Assembly: GCA_963682055.1 (NCBI GenBank)
Contig: OY821745.1
Location: 12,097,501 to 12,161,500, forward strand
Origin: Primula veris
Lineage: Eukaryota > Streptophyta > Magnoliopsida > Ericales > Primulaceae
Length of the DNA stretch: 64,000 bases
Direction: 5' to 3'
Position numbers and translations under genes: made by a program. Positions 12,009 to 21,631 of this stretch are shown here, piece by piece. The notes below the pieces were generated by a model. The model ran no database searches. It was given only the letters and a program-made list of their open reading frames with translations, and was not told the DNA's origin. Every line of letters starts with the position of its first letter. Position 1 is the stretch's first letter.

Positions 12009-12022
12009 ATCTCCCCCTTTGT
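12009..12022 (-). other. Polypurine tract
   Basis: On the element's coding strand, ACAAAGGGGGAGAT lies directly against the TGTTAG start of the 3' LTR. This is the expected primer for plus-strand DNA synthesis. Confidence 0.85.
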
Positions 12023-12412
12023 CATTGGTTTTGACAAATCAATTAAGTTTATAAATCATCCCAACCACCTGCAAATTCAATATCAGCACAGTCTTTAAAT
12101 AGTATATTAACAATACTAAAGAGTCATCTGTTTAAGCTCCCCCTGTATGTTAGAATTGCAGGCACTTCATATGCACAGACTTTATCCATTCATAAATTCA
12201 ATTTAAAAGACATCAAAATGGAAATTGCAGAAATTTAAAGGCCAAAAACATGGCACAGCAATGTCTTAGTACAGCAATTTAAAACAAATAAACCAGCAGC
12301 ATTGAGTCTTGAAATTGAAATAACCAGCAGCATTGAGTCTTGAAATTGAAATAAACAAAACATAAACTTCAACATAAACTTCACTCCCCCTATTTGTCAG
12401 CAACCATTGGAA

Positions 12413-13684
12413 TTAGTCACTTGGAATATCACACTGTGGGGGTCTTTCTCTTAGAGGATTCTGCCTGACTACTTCTTCATCTTCTGCATTGTCATCCTCA
12501 CTGCTGATTGAAACACCATCACTATCATCATCATCCTCACTCTCAATAATATCCACCAGCAGCTTATTGATTTGATAATCATCAGCATCCAATTCAGCTC
12601 TCCTTTCTTGATTATAAGCCAGCTTCTGGAGTAAGTACCACTTTACTCCTTTCTTCTTTGCTGAAGGAGCAGATGAAGGTTCTTCTTCCTTTTCTTTCCC
12701 TTTGTCCCCAGAAATGTCATTGACATGTCCTTCCTTCAGTAGTTTGGCAGAAATATAAAGAGCAGAGGGACAATCTGTGATTGGTTCATTAGTGATACTA
12801 ATGGGAGAATCTCTATTCATAGAAGCAACTTGACCCAGAATTATACTAGAAATTAGGCAAGGAAATGGAAGCAGAATGGATGAGGAATTATCATCACTGA
12901 AATCCCTTATAAGGTTAAAGATATGATGGCCAAGGTTTATGGGTAGAGAAGACATAATCTTATACAGAAAGATGGCCATATCTTTGTTAACTCTAGAGGG
13001 TTGTTTGGTAGGAGTCCAGTTGAACCTAGCAATTTTATGCAAGACAGCAGCACAAAGTGTGAGAGAGGATGTTTTGATGGAAGTACCATCATAGCTAGTG
13101 TTCTTTCCAGTGAGAACCAGAGCAATAACTTCCATATCATATTCAGCATTGTCCACAGAAGAATTGGGTGTATTCAAACAGTTATTGATCAACTCAGGTG
13201 TAAAGTCTAAAGTTATTCCCCTCAGAAAAATCCTTCCAAACATAGGATTACTTTTATCAAATACACCACTAGTCAAGTTTGCATAAAATTCTTTAACAAC
13301 AGCAGGATAGTAGGAATGAGCATAAGAAATAGTGTCTCCTAATCCAACAGCAGAGAGTAGTTTTTCAACATACACTTGTATGTGTGGATAACTAACCAAA
13401 TTAAGCATTCTTTCACAATGTATTTCTTTACTAGAGTAAGCCCTAAATCTCCTATAAGATTTTCTACTCCAAAATCTAGGATCAACTTCATTAAACCTGG
13501 GAACAAACTCAAACTTATCTTTTAGAGGCTCATTCTCAGGATTTCTCCTAGCACGCTTTTTAGTCCTATGTTTCTTAGAAGAAGAGGACTCATTTACCTT
13601 TGCCTTAGAGCTAGGACTGGTTGGAGTTTTGTTCATGAAGTCCCTTAGAGTGCAGTCATCATCAGAATTGGGGTTCGTAGACAT
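12413..13684 (-). CDS. Sirevirus ORF2, putative plant transposon protein
   Basis: An extra ORF between pol and the 3' LTR, the place where Sireviruses carry an optional, often called env-like, gene. I start it at the Met of MSTNPNSDDDCTLRDFMN (423 aa). The frame is open 52 codons further, but that part reads through a GTTGCAAC/GTTGGAAC cluster and looks like leader. Visible parts are a Ser-rich N-terminus, a basic cluster KKHRTKKRARR near residue 37 that could be a nuclear signal, a central domain with HIQVYVEKLL and VVKEFYANLTSGVF, and an acidic tail rich in EDDDDSD. The central text resembles the plant family annotated as putative plant transposon protein (recalled as Transposase_32). I see no signal peptide or membrane segment to support a true envelope role. 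Function is unknown. Confidence 0.8.
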   Translation of the reverse strand: MSTNPNSDDDCTLRDFMNKTPTSPSSKAKVNESSSSKKHRTKKRARRNPENEPLKDKFEFVPRFNEVDPRFWSRKSYRRFRAYSSKEIHCERMLNLVSYPHIQVYVEKLLSAVGLGDTISYAHSYYPAVVKEFYANLTSGVFDKSNPMFGRIFLRGITLDFTPELINNCLNTPNSSVDNAEYDMEVIALVLTGKNTSYDGTSIKTSSLTLCAAVLHKIARFNWTPTKQPSRVNKDMAIFLYKIMSSLPINLGHHIFNLIRDFSDDNSSSILLPFPCLISSIILGQVASMNRDSPISITNEPITDCPSALYISAKLLKEGHVNDISGDKGKEKEEEPSSAPSAKKKGVKWYLLQKLAYNQERRAELDADDYQINKLLVDIIESEDDDDSDGVSISSEDDNAEDEEVVRQNPLRERPPQCDIPSD

Positions 13685-14318
13685 GGTTGCAACTGGGGTT
13701 GGAACCTTACTTAGAACCTTGAAGAGGATTTTTTTCAGAGACCTAGGTTTTAACAGTTTAGAGAGAGAGAGAGAGATTCTGTAAATTGTAGTTAATTTGG
13801 GATAGTAAAAGAAGTTTATATAAAGAGCAATTAAGTCCATATCTTTTTGAAATAGGAAATAGATACATGCAAATCAATTAAGGAACAGATTTTGGCTTAA
13901 AAATAGGAAGTATTTTATCAACAGAATTTTGAAAAATAAATCATACTATGATCACGAAAGAAACAGTTGGCATAAGATAGATTCAGCCAATTAAACAGAT
14001 AAACATACCTTTTTCAAAACAGATTCATCCAAAATTTGAAAATTCAAAAGTTGTAGCTTTAAGGAAATTTGACTTGATTCAAGATAAAGAACACTTAAAC
14101 AGATATCTAACTTTTAGGAGAACAAAAGAAATATAGCAATTTACTCACGAAAATATGTTTATCAAAGAATAACTCTAATAAAGATTAAATTTTAGGAGCT
14201 TAAATTGAGCAAATCCGTTTTTATTTCTACACAAAAACTAGTTTGATGACCTCAGCAAGGAAAGAGTATAAGTGATGTCAAAATTTTACAAGACTTTGTC
14301 TTGACAGCTATAACAGAG

Positions 14319-14461
14319 ACTGAGGTTTCAACTGATGTTTCAACTGAGCTTGCAACCAGTATTTTTAACACGAGGTTTCAACTGATGTTGCAACTGAACT
14401 TCCAACCAACTATAGAGAGTGTGAGGTTTCAACTGATGTTGCAACTGAACTTGCAACCATC
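14319..14461. repeat. Three copies of a GTTTCAAC/GTTGCAAC repeat in the pol-ORF2 spacer
   Basis: The phrase GAGGTTTCAACTGATGTT, followed by CAACTGA and a TTGCAACC or TTCCAACC, occurs three times, starting at about 14321, 14372 and 14432. A 79-aa open frame through it is an artefact of the repeat. Confidence 0.8.
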
Positions 14462-14655
14462 ATATAAAATTGCACTTTGTGCTTGCAACTCTATTACCAG
14501 AGAGGTTTTTAAGGACAAGTTACCTCACATCTGTTTTTGAGACACCAAAAAAGCGGCTTTTTCAAGACAAAAACATCATAGCTCAAAATAAGACTTTAAC
14601 CTTAGAAATAAAACTTATTAAAGGTACTCAATACAGACATATTTAGCAAAAGTAT

Positions 14656-17600
14656 TCAATTAGATTGATAATGACATACCCCTATGTTACTTCTTAATGA
14701 TTCAAACTTGTTTGTATCAAGGGGCTTTGTGAAAATATCTGCTAGTTGTCTTTCAGTTGAAACATGTTCTAAAATTAAGCTCTTTTCTTCAACTAGTTCT
14801 CTAATAAAATGATGCCTTAGATCAATATGTTTGGTTCTGGAATGTTGAACTGGATTTTTGGCTAAATCTATAGCACTTTTGTTATCACAAAACAGAGTTA
14901 ATATCTCTTGTTTAACATTATAATCAGTTAACATTTGTTTCATCCAAATTAGTTGAGTGCATCCACTTCCAGCTGCAACATATTCTGCCTCAGCAGTAGA
15001 TAAAGATATGCAATTTTGCTTTTTACTGAACCAAGAAACAAGATTATTTCCAAAATAAAAACAACCACCAGAAGTACTCTTTCTGTCATCTATGTTTCCT
15101 GCCCAATCTGCATCACAGTAGCCACTAAGAAAATGGTTTGTATCTTTAGAATACCATAGGCCTAGATGAGGTGTTCCTTTTACATACCTTAGAATTCTTT
15201 TGACAGCTAGAAGATGAGGTTCTAAAGGATTTGCTTGATATCTGGCACAAACTCCTACACTTAAGCAAAGGTCTGGTCTACTAGCAGTTAAATACAGCAA
15301 ACTTCCAATCATGGATCTATAAAGACTGGGACAAACACTTTTTCCTCTATCATTTTTAGACAGTTTAAGGGTAGTACTCATAGGAGTTCTCTTTTCTTTA
15401 CTCTCACTTAGACCAAACTTCTTAACAAGATTGTCTGCATACTTGCTTTGACATAGAAAAATCCCTTTCTCATTCTGTTTAACTTGCAATCCTAGAAAGT
15501 AAGTCAATTCACCTCCCCCACTCATTTCAAATTCATTTTTCATATCAGAAATGAATTCTTCAATCCTCTTATTAGAAGATGAGCCAAACACAATGTCATC
15601 AACATATATTTGAGCAACAATTATATCCTTTGTAGTTTTCTTTGTAAACAGAGTTTTATCCACTCCCCCTCTTTTAAAACCTTTTTCAAGCAAAAACTTG
15701 GTCAATCTATCATACCAAGCTCTAGGGGCTTGCTTAAGACCATACAAGGCCTTTTTCAGCAAATAAACATGTTCAGGAAAGTTAGGATCTTCAAATCCCT
15801 TAGGTTGACAGACATAAACCTCTTCATTAATCACACCATTAAGAAAAGCACTCTTTATGTCAAGTTGAAACAGTTTAAAATCATACAGACATGCAAGAGA
15901 TAGTAGCATTCTAATGGATTCAATTCTAGCTACAGGAGCAAAGGTTTCATCAAAGTCAATTCCCTCAATTTGTGTATAACCCTGAGCTACCAACCTAGCT
16001 TTATTCCTGATAATCACTCCATCTTCATCACTTTTATTTCTAAAAATCCATTTAGTCCCTATAACATTTTTATTAGAAGGTCTGGGTACTAAAGTCCATA
16101 CATCATTTCTCTCAAATTGGGCCAATTCATCCTGCATAGCTAAAATCCATTCACTATCTTCTAGAGCTTCTTTTATATTCTTAGGTTCTAACTGAGAGAT
16201 ATAACAAGCAAAGTGAACAACATTATTTCTTTTACCTCTGGTTTTCATACCTGATGTAACTTCTCCTATGACATTGTCAAGAGAATGATTTTTCTGAGTC
16301 CTTACATATCGAGGCCTGCTACTTGACTGAGCATGAGAACTTTCTTCTTCTTCTTCAGATTCAGCAGCATTCTGGGTTTCAACTGTGGTTCCAACCTCAG
16401 TTCCAACCTCAGTTGTAACCTCAGTTGCAACTGGACTTCCAACCACTCTGGAACTTCCAGTTTGTTGAGTTTCTTCTTTCTCTTTTTCTGTAGTCTCAGC
16501 CTGTTCATCATCACCTGTAATCTCATCAATAGTTTTTAGGTCATCAAATAACACATTATAAGATTCCATAACACAGTTTGTTCTTTGATTGAAGACTCTA
16601 AATGCTCTACTATTCTGAGCATAACCAAGAAAAATCCCTTTATCACTTTTAGAGTCAAATTTACCAAGATGCTCTCTATCTCTGAGAATGTAACAAACAC
16701 ATCCAAAAACTTGAAAATACTTTACATTGGGTTTTCTACCTTTCCATATTTCATAAGCTGTCATGGAAGTACCTTTAGTAATATAAACTCTATTAACTAT
16801 ATGACAGGCAGTATTAACAGCTTCAGCCCAAAATCTATTGGCAAGTTTCTTAGAGTTAAGCATTACTCTAGCCATTTCCTGAATGGTTCTATTTTTCCTT
16901 TCAACTATGCCATTTTGCTGTGGAGTCTTAGGAGCAGAGAACTCATGACATATTCCTAAGGAGTTGCAGAATTCTTTAAACCTGATATTTTCAAATTCAG
17001 TTCCATGATCACTTCTAATCCTAGCAATATTACCACTAGTGGAACCTTTTTCAACTTGCAGTTTTAAGCACAGAGTTCTGAATAGTTCAAAAGTTTCAGA
17101 CTTATCCTTTAAGAACACTACCCAAGAGTATCTAGAGAAATCATCTACAACTACTAGAATGTACTTCTTACCACCTATACTAGCAGTTTGCATAGGACCC
17201 ATCAAGTCAATGTGAAGAAGTTCTAAGACTCTTTTAGTGTAGATTAGACTAGTACTTTTGTGTATACTTTTGGTTTGTTTGCCTATAGCACAATCACCAC
17301 AGACACTTTGAGTTTTAGCACTAAGTTTAGGAATTCCTCTTATCAATTCCTTTTTAACAAGCTTATCTAAAGTTTTGTAATTCACATGCCCAAGCCTTTT
17401 ATGCCAAATATCTGCATTATTAGTAATAGCTTGATTACACCTACTTTGAGGCAATTCTTTTTCAGCTTTTTCAAACACATAGCAACTGTTGGTTGATCTA
17501 ACTCCAGTCATGATTAAAACATTGTTAAGATTAGTAATTAGACACCTTTCTTTGTCAAATTTAACAGTCATTTCATTATCACAGAGTTGACTGATACTAA

Positions 17601-19641
17601 TAAGATTAGCTTTTAGACCATCTACAAGAAAAACATCCTCAATATCAGGCATTCCAGGTTTGTTTAAGGTACCTTTACCAATAATTTTACCTGTATCTCC
17701 TCCTCCAAACACAACAGTGTTACCTGTAAGAATGGTGACATTTTTTAGGAGGCTTGCAGTACCTGTCATATGCTTAGAGCATCCACTGTCAAAATACCAA
17801 TCATTAGAAGTAACAGCATTCAAAGAGTTGATAACAGCTTTGTTGTTAGCAACTAAGGTTGCTTTTTCTTTAACTTTCCAAACCCATTTCAAATTTTTAT
17901 TGACAGAAGCCAACCAGGTTTTCTGGGAAATATACTTTCTGTTTCTTTTTAAATAACACTGGATTTCAGAATGACCAGGTTTTTTACAGAAATTGCACAA
18001 TTTCAACCTAAAGTTATTCAGTTTGTTCATGGTTGCAACTTTGGTTGTAACTGAGCTTCCAACCTTCTTTACATAAACCTGAGTTTTATTCCTGGTTGCA
18101 ACTCTGGTTGCAACTGAGCTTCTAACCTTGTGATCAAAATCATGAGTTTTAGCTTTAGCAACAGCTTCAATAAAAGTAGTTTTTCCTGTACTCTTACCAC
18201 CATAGTAACCTAGACCACTGATATCTTTGGATCCTCTAGAATATGACAGCATGTCATCTAATTTATCTGAAGCAGAGACATTCAGCAATTTTATTATCTT
18301 TTTTGTTTCAGTAAGTTCAGCCAGTTGTAATTTAAGCTTCTCAGTAAGATTTTTAACCTCATCCTTTAGATCAACATTCAGCTTGCTTATGATCAAACAT
18401 TGTTTACTCAGACATTTATACTTTTCATACAGAACAAGGTATTGCTTAGTAATGTTTTCATCAGAAGGCTCTTCCTCATCACTGCTATATGTTTCACAGG
18501 CAGTTGTAACTGGGGTTGAAACATGCTCACAGTCACTTTCATAAGTAGGTTCTTTTTCAGTGATTATTCCCATGAAATTAACAAAATTTGAACCATCCTC
18601 TTCATCACTGTTACTCTCAGAATCACTATCACTATGAGTGGTTATATAAGCATTTTTGTTTCTTTTTAAAGTGTTTGCACACTCAGCCTGAATATGACCA
18701 AAACCTCTACATTCTCTACACTGAATCTCTTTAGATTTGTATTCTTTGTTATCCTTTTCTTTGGAATTCCACTTTCCTGTAGAGTTATTATTGAATCTAG
18801 ACTCTGTCTTAAACTGGTTATCCTTTTTCTGAAAGTTTTTAGATGAACCAGTATCATCCTCCTTTTTCTTATAAAACTTCTTGTACACCTTTTTTGCAAA
18901 GAAAGCTAGTTGTTCTTCATCACTCATTTTATCACAGGTATTAGATTCAGATTTCTTAGCTTGAAATGCTATTCCCTTTTCTGGTCTTTTATGTTTGAAG
19001 AATTTCAGTTCATTTGTACTAAGATTTCCTATGAGTTCTTCAAGTTTAAGATTATCTAAGTCAGTTGATTCTTCAATAGCTGTGACCTTAATTTCAAACC
19101 TTTCTGGGAGTGACCTAAGAGTTTTCTTAACAAGCTTAGCATCACTGTATTTTTCACCTAATGTTCCAGCTTGGTGAGCAATGTGGCAGATTCTACCATT
19201 AAATTGTTCAATGTTTTCATCTTCCTCCATTCTTAAGTTCTCAAATTGGGTAGTTAACTGTTGAAGTTTGAAAGCTTTTACTTTAGTTGTTCCTTCAAAA
19301 GTAACTTGCAAAATATCCCATGCTTCTTTAGCTGTTTCACAATGAGAGATATACCTGAATACGCTGAGAGTTACACCAGCAAAAATCAAGTTTATGGCTG
19401 TTGAGTTGGCACTTGATTTTCTGTCTTCTTCAGCAGACCATCTGTCTTCAGGTAAGAGAATCAGTTCTCCTTCATTATCCATGGTAGTTGGAGCCTCCCA
19501 TCCATACATAACAGTCTTCCATGCATGTTCATTCTGCTGTTTGATGAAGGACCTCATTCTAATTTTCCATACTCCATAGTTTACTCCTCCTTCAAGCAAT
19601 GGAGGTTTGTTGAAGGCGTTTCCTTCCCTCATTAAGTCCAT
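14656..19641 (-). CDS. Copia gag-pol polyprotein, intact (1661 aa)
   Basis: One uninterrupted frame carries all copia domains in order. Gag begins near residue 14 (PPLLEGGVNYGVWKIRMRSFI). A CCHC knuckle CRECRGFGHIQAEC is at 308-321 and a second, CNFCKKPGHSEIQC, at 549-562. The protease DSG has its Asp at 618 (DSGCSKHMTG). The pre-integrase WHKRLGHVN starts at 746. The integrase triad is D812, D878, E914 (D-x35-E). The reverse transcriptase YVDD is at 1346-1349, and RNase H begins near CDADWAG with Asp 1510. The long gag-to-protease span with an acidic, coiled stretch around 390-470 is typical of Sireviruses. Repeats of VATE/VGTE type near residues 1070-1085 and VATR/VATM pairs near 510-540 are encoded by GTTNNAAC clusters. 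No frameshift or stop is present, so the protein may be functional. Confidence 0.97.
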   Translation of the reverse strand: MDLMREGNAFNKPPLLEGGVNYGVWKIRMRSFIKQQNEHAWKTVMYGWEAPTTMDNEGELILLPEDRWSAEEDRKSSANSTAINLIFAGVTLSVFRYISHCETAKEAWDILQVTFEGTTKVKAFKLQQLTTQFENLRMEEDENIEQFNGRICHIAHQAGTLGEKYSDAKLVKKTLRSLPERFEIKVTAIEESTDLDNLKLEELIGNLSTNELKFFKHKRPEKGIAFQAKKSESNTCDKMSDEEQLAFFAKKVYKKFYKKKEDDTGSSKNFQKKDNQFKTESRFNNNSTGKWNSKEKDNKEYKSKEIQCRECRGFGHIQAECANTLKRNKNAYITTHSDSDSESNSDEEDGSNFVNFMGIITEKEPTYESDCEHVSTPVTTACETYSSDEEEPSDENITKQYLVLYEKYKCLSKQCLIISKLNVDLKDEVKNLTEKLKLQLAELTETKKIIKLLNVSASDKLDDMLSYSRGSKDISGLGYYGGKSTGKTTFIEAVAKAKTHDFDHKVRSSVATRVATRNKTQVYVKKVGSSVTTKVATMNKLNNFRLKLCNFCKKPGHSEIQCYLKRNRKYISQKTWLASVNKNLKWVWKVKEKATLVANNKAVINSLNAVTSNDWYFDSGCSKHMTGTASLLKNVTILTGNTVVFGGGDTGKIIGKGTLNKPGMPDIEDVFLVDGLKANLISISQLCDNEMTVKFDKERCLITNLNNVLIMTGVRSTNSCYVFEKAEKELPQSRCNQAITNNADIWHKRLGHVNYKTLDKLVKKELIRGIPKLSAKTQSVCGDCAIGKQTKSIHKSTSLIYTKRVLELLHIDLMGPMQTASIGGKKYILVVVDDFSRYSWVVFLKDKSETFELFRTLCLKLQVEKGSTSGNIARIRSDHGTEFENIRFKEFCNSLGICHEFSAPKTPQQNGIVERKNRTIQEMARVMLNSKKLANRFWAEAVNTACHIVNRVYITKGTSMTAYEIWKGRKPNVKYFQVFGCVCYILRDREHLGKFDSKSDKGIFLGYAQNSRAFRVFNQRTNCVMESYNVLFDDLKTIDEITGDDEQAETTEKEKEETQQTGSSRVVGSPVATEVTTEVGTEVGTTVETQNAAESEEEEESSHAQSSSRPRYVRTQKNHSLDNVIGEVTSGMKTRGKRNNVVHFACYISQLEPKNIKEALEDSEWILAMQDELAQFERNDVWTLVPRPSNKNVIGTKWIFRNKSDEDGVIIRNKARLVAQGYTQIEGIDFDETFAPVARIESIRMLLSLACLYDFKLFQLDIKSAFLNGVINEEVYVCQPKGFEDPNFPEHVYLLKKALYGLKQAPRAWYDRLTKFLLEKGFKRGGVDKTLFTKKTTKDIIVAQIYVDDIVFGSSSNKRIEEFISDMKNEFEMSGGGELTYFLGLQVKQNEKGIFLCQSKYADNLVKKFGLSESKEKRTPMSTTLKLSKNDRGKSVCPSLYRSMIGSLLYLTASRPDLCLSVGVCARYQANPLEPHLLAVKRILRYVKGTPHLGLWYSKDTNHFLSGYCDADWAGNIDDRKSTSGGCFYFGNNLVSWFSKKQNCISLSTAEAEYVAAGSGCTQLIWMKQMLTDYNVKQEILTLFCDNKSAIDLAKNPVQHSRTKHIDLRHHFIRELVEEKSLILEHVSTERQLADIFTKPLDTNKFESLRSNIGVCHYQSN

Positions 19642-19686
19642 TGTTACTAGAACACAGGATCCACACTAAGTAAGATCTAGTGTGAA

Positions 19687-19698
19687 GCTCTGATACCA
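19687..19698 (-). other. Primer binding site, initiator Met tRNA
   Basis: On the coding strand TGGTATCAGAGC lies two bases inside the 5' LTR. It is complementary to the 3' end of plant initiator tRNA-Met, the usual copia primer. Confidence 0.95.
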
Positions 19699-19700
19699 AT

Positions 19701-20960
19701 TGAAATTCCTATCCGTTGTTCTAGATGCAGTTTTGCAGTAAGGTTCCAAGTGGGGTTGGAACTGCAGTTGGAACCAAGTGTATAAGGTTCCAAGTGAGGT
19801 TGGAACTGCAGTTGGAACCAAGTGTATTAATGGACAGAACTGTTTTAAAATTAAATGTACTTGGAAATAATTCACACGCACATTTAACAACGGAGTTCAC
19901 CTGACTAGGCTACGTCTCCGGGACACTTACCCAGATTATGATATTATAAAAAGCTTACAATATATGACTCAAGTCTTAATGAAAAACTTAGACTCCCTCT
20001 ATGTTTTTCTGCCTATCACTATATTGCTCCTACTCTATAACTATCACTTATAAATCAATGGCATCCCACCATTGTTTTTCTTTTTAAAGCTCACGTGTAT
20101 TCTCTCTAGAAAATAAGTTCTTTATAATTTAGAACACACACCTTTACAAGCTTAAGTTACTAAGTATATAAACAAGTAAAAACAATCTTCTATCTTCAAT
20201 ATCTTTTGATTGCTTTTGACTTGGTTGATTAGCTTCAATCTCTCCAAGTATCACGAGATTCTTCAGCATGGATTGACTCTAATCATCTTTGATTAATACC
20301 TGTTTAGTAACACACTTGAAAGTAGGAGTTAATCTTTTCCTTTGAAAGGAAACATATAAAGATATGATCTCTTAAAGATAATATCTTTTCATAAACATAT
20401 GAAACATTTAACTCCACATATCAATCAATCTTTAAACATATCTTTACTGAATATTATAAGGATCAAAAGATTGAAACAAGTGATAAGGACAAGCATAAGA
20501 ATAAAGATATATATTAAAAGGAAACATAACCTTATAAACTATTCTCTTTATATCCTTTATAAAACATCTTTCCTTAACACTTTGATATTCTCAATAAACA
20601 CATATACACGTTTAAGACCTTATGAGAATATATCCTACATACTTTAAAACAAATGATTAACATTAAACAAGTCGTAATGTAGAATAATGAAACAAGACAG
20701 AATTCTGTTTTAACAGCAGGTTGAACTGTGGTTGCAACTGAGGTTGCAACTGGTACTTGAAACCTGTCACCACAGGTTGTAACTTAGGTTGCAACCAGTA
20801 CTTGAAACCTAATACTACTAACTTAGTAGGTTGTAACTGAGGTTGCAACTGGTACTTGGAACCTGTCAATCCTGTCTTAGTTATTAATAACAGTTAGGAT
20901 TTATTTAGTAAAAACCAATAGACAATTAACAATATTTAGACCAGAAATCTGGTCCTAACA
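19701..20960 (-). repeat. 5' LTR of the Sirevirus-like element
   Basis: Direct repeat of 10749-12008, same length. It should hold the promoter. A TATA-like TATATAAAC on the plus strand (about 20164) faces the wrong way, so I do not assign the TATA box. It carries the same GTTNNAAC clusters at both ends. Confidence 0.95.
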
Positions 20961-21416
20961 CATATTTTCATGTTATGTTTTTTGATAGCTTTGTTGGTCA
21001 CTAGAGGAAAGGTGATTATTTTAACTAATTGAAACTATTAAATCAATACTGCTGTAATTGAAACTATGAGTACGTACCACAGTATAGTTTATAAAAAACT
21101 TAATGATTAGACATATTTTAACTGAAGCTTTGGGGGGACCAGAGAAAAGTTTATCCATTGCTTGTGACCTATTCTGCAATACTACCGTAAGCAGGATTAC
21201 AAAAAATATCAAAATAAGTTGTCCATTTCTTGTAAAAAGAAAGTTGTGTGTAAAAGTAGCAACTGATTTCACTAATTATTGTTTCATCATTTTAATTAGC
21301 CTTCTTAAAGTGTCTTCTACGATAGTGATGACTTGTTTTGTGACGTGAGTCACGTGAGTGAGAGTGTGCGAGTGATATGTGAGAGAATGTGAAAATGTGG
21401 TACAAATTATGGTTTC
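20961..21416. repeat. Flank of element A; contains one copy of a 230-bp duplication
   Basis: The stretch 21105-21345 is homologous in the same orientation to 28612-28850 on the other side of element A. Shared phrases include GTGACCTATTCTG, TTACAAAAAATATC, AAGTTGTCCATTTC and GTAAAAGTAGCA. CATAT at 20961-20965 is the target duplication of the Sirevirus. No gene is seen. Confidence 0.75.
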
Positions 21417-21619
21417 TGTTGTAAGATATTATTGAACTATTGGGCTTGTACTTTATGGGCCCAAGTGGGCTTATAACCCTACCCCTCTATCTATATAAAG
21501 AGGGTTAGGGGTCTTGTATTTCACATTCATTCATACACATTCATATAATAAAGACCCTGTTGTTGCATTTCTCTATATTCTCTCTCTATATCTATATACA
21601 TCTAATAAGACTCACAACA
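21417..21619 (+). repeat. 5' LTR of element A
   Basis: A 203-bp LTR with a TATA box TATATAAAGAGG at about 21493 and an AATAAAG signal near 21547. It is preceded by a GGGCTTGTAC / GGGCCCAAGTGGGC stretch. Confidence 0.9.
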
Positions 21620-21631
21620 CGTTATCAGCAC
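21620..21631 (+). other. Probable primer binding site of element A
   Basis: CGTTATCAGCAC abuts the 5' LTR. The TATCAG core matches the initiator tRNA-Met complement, and the same string sits inside the 5' LTR of element B (with one change). Confidence 0.6.

Larger units (their letters stand above)
10749..20960 (-). mobile_element. Complete Sirevirus-like Ty1/copia retrotransposon
   Basis: A 10,212-bp element with 1260-bp direct LTRs (10749-12008, 19701-20960), TG...CA ends, and a perfect 5-bp target duplication CATAT (10744-10748, 20961-20965). Next to the 5' LTR is an initiator-Met tRNA primer site, and next to the 3' LTR a G-rich polypurine tract. The gag-pol frame is intact. A second ORF lies between pol and the 3' LTR, the layout of the SIRE/Maximus (Sirevirus) lineage. 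The two LTRs differ at two positions I could find (G/A near 10970/19922 and T/C near 11291/20243). All parts needed for movement look intact. Clusters of GTTNNAAC occur in almost every section. Confidence 0.96.

Noticed and set aside
12413..13840. Envelope gene in the Sirevirus
   Set aside because: Position fits, but there is no signal peptide, cleavage site or membrane anchor; kept as ORF2 of unknown function.
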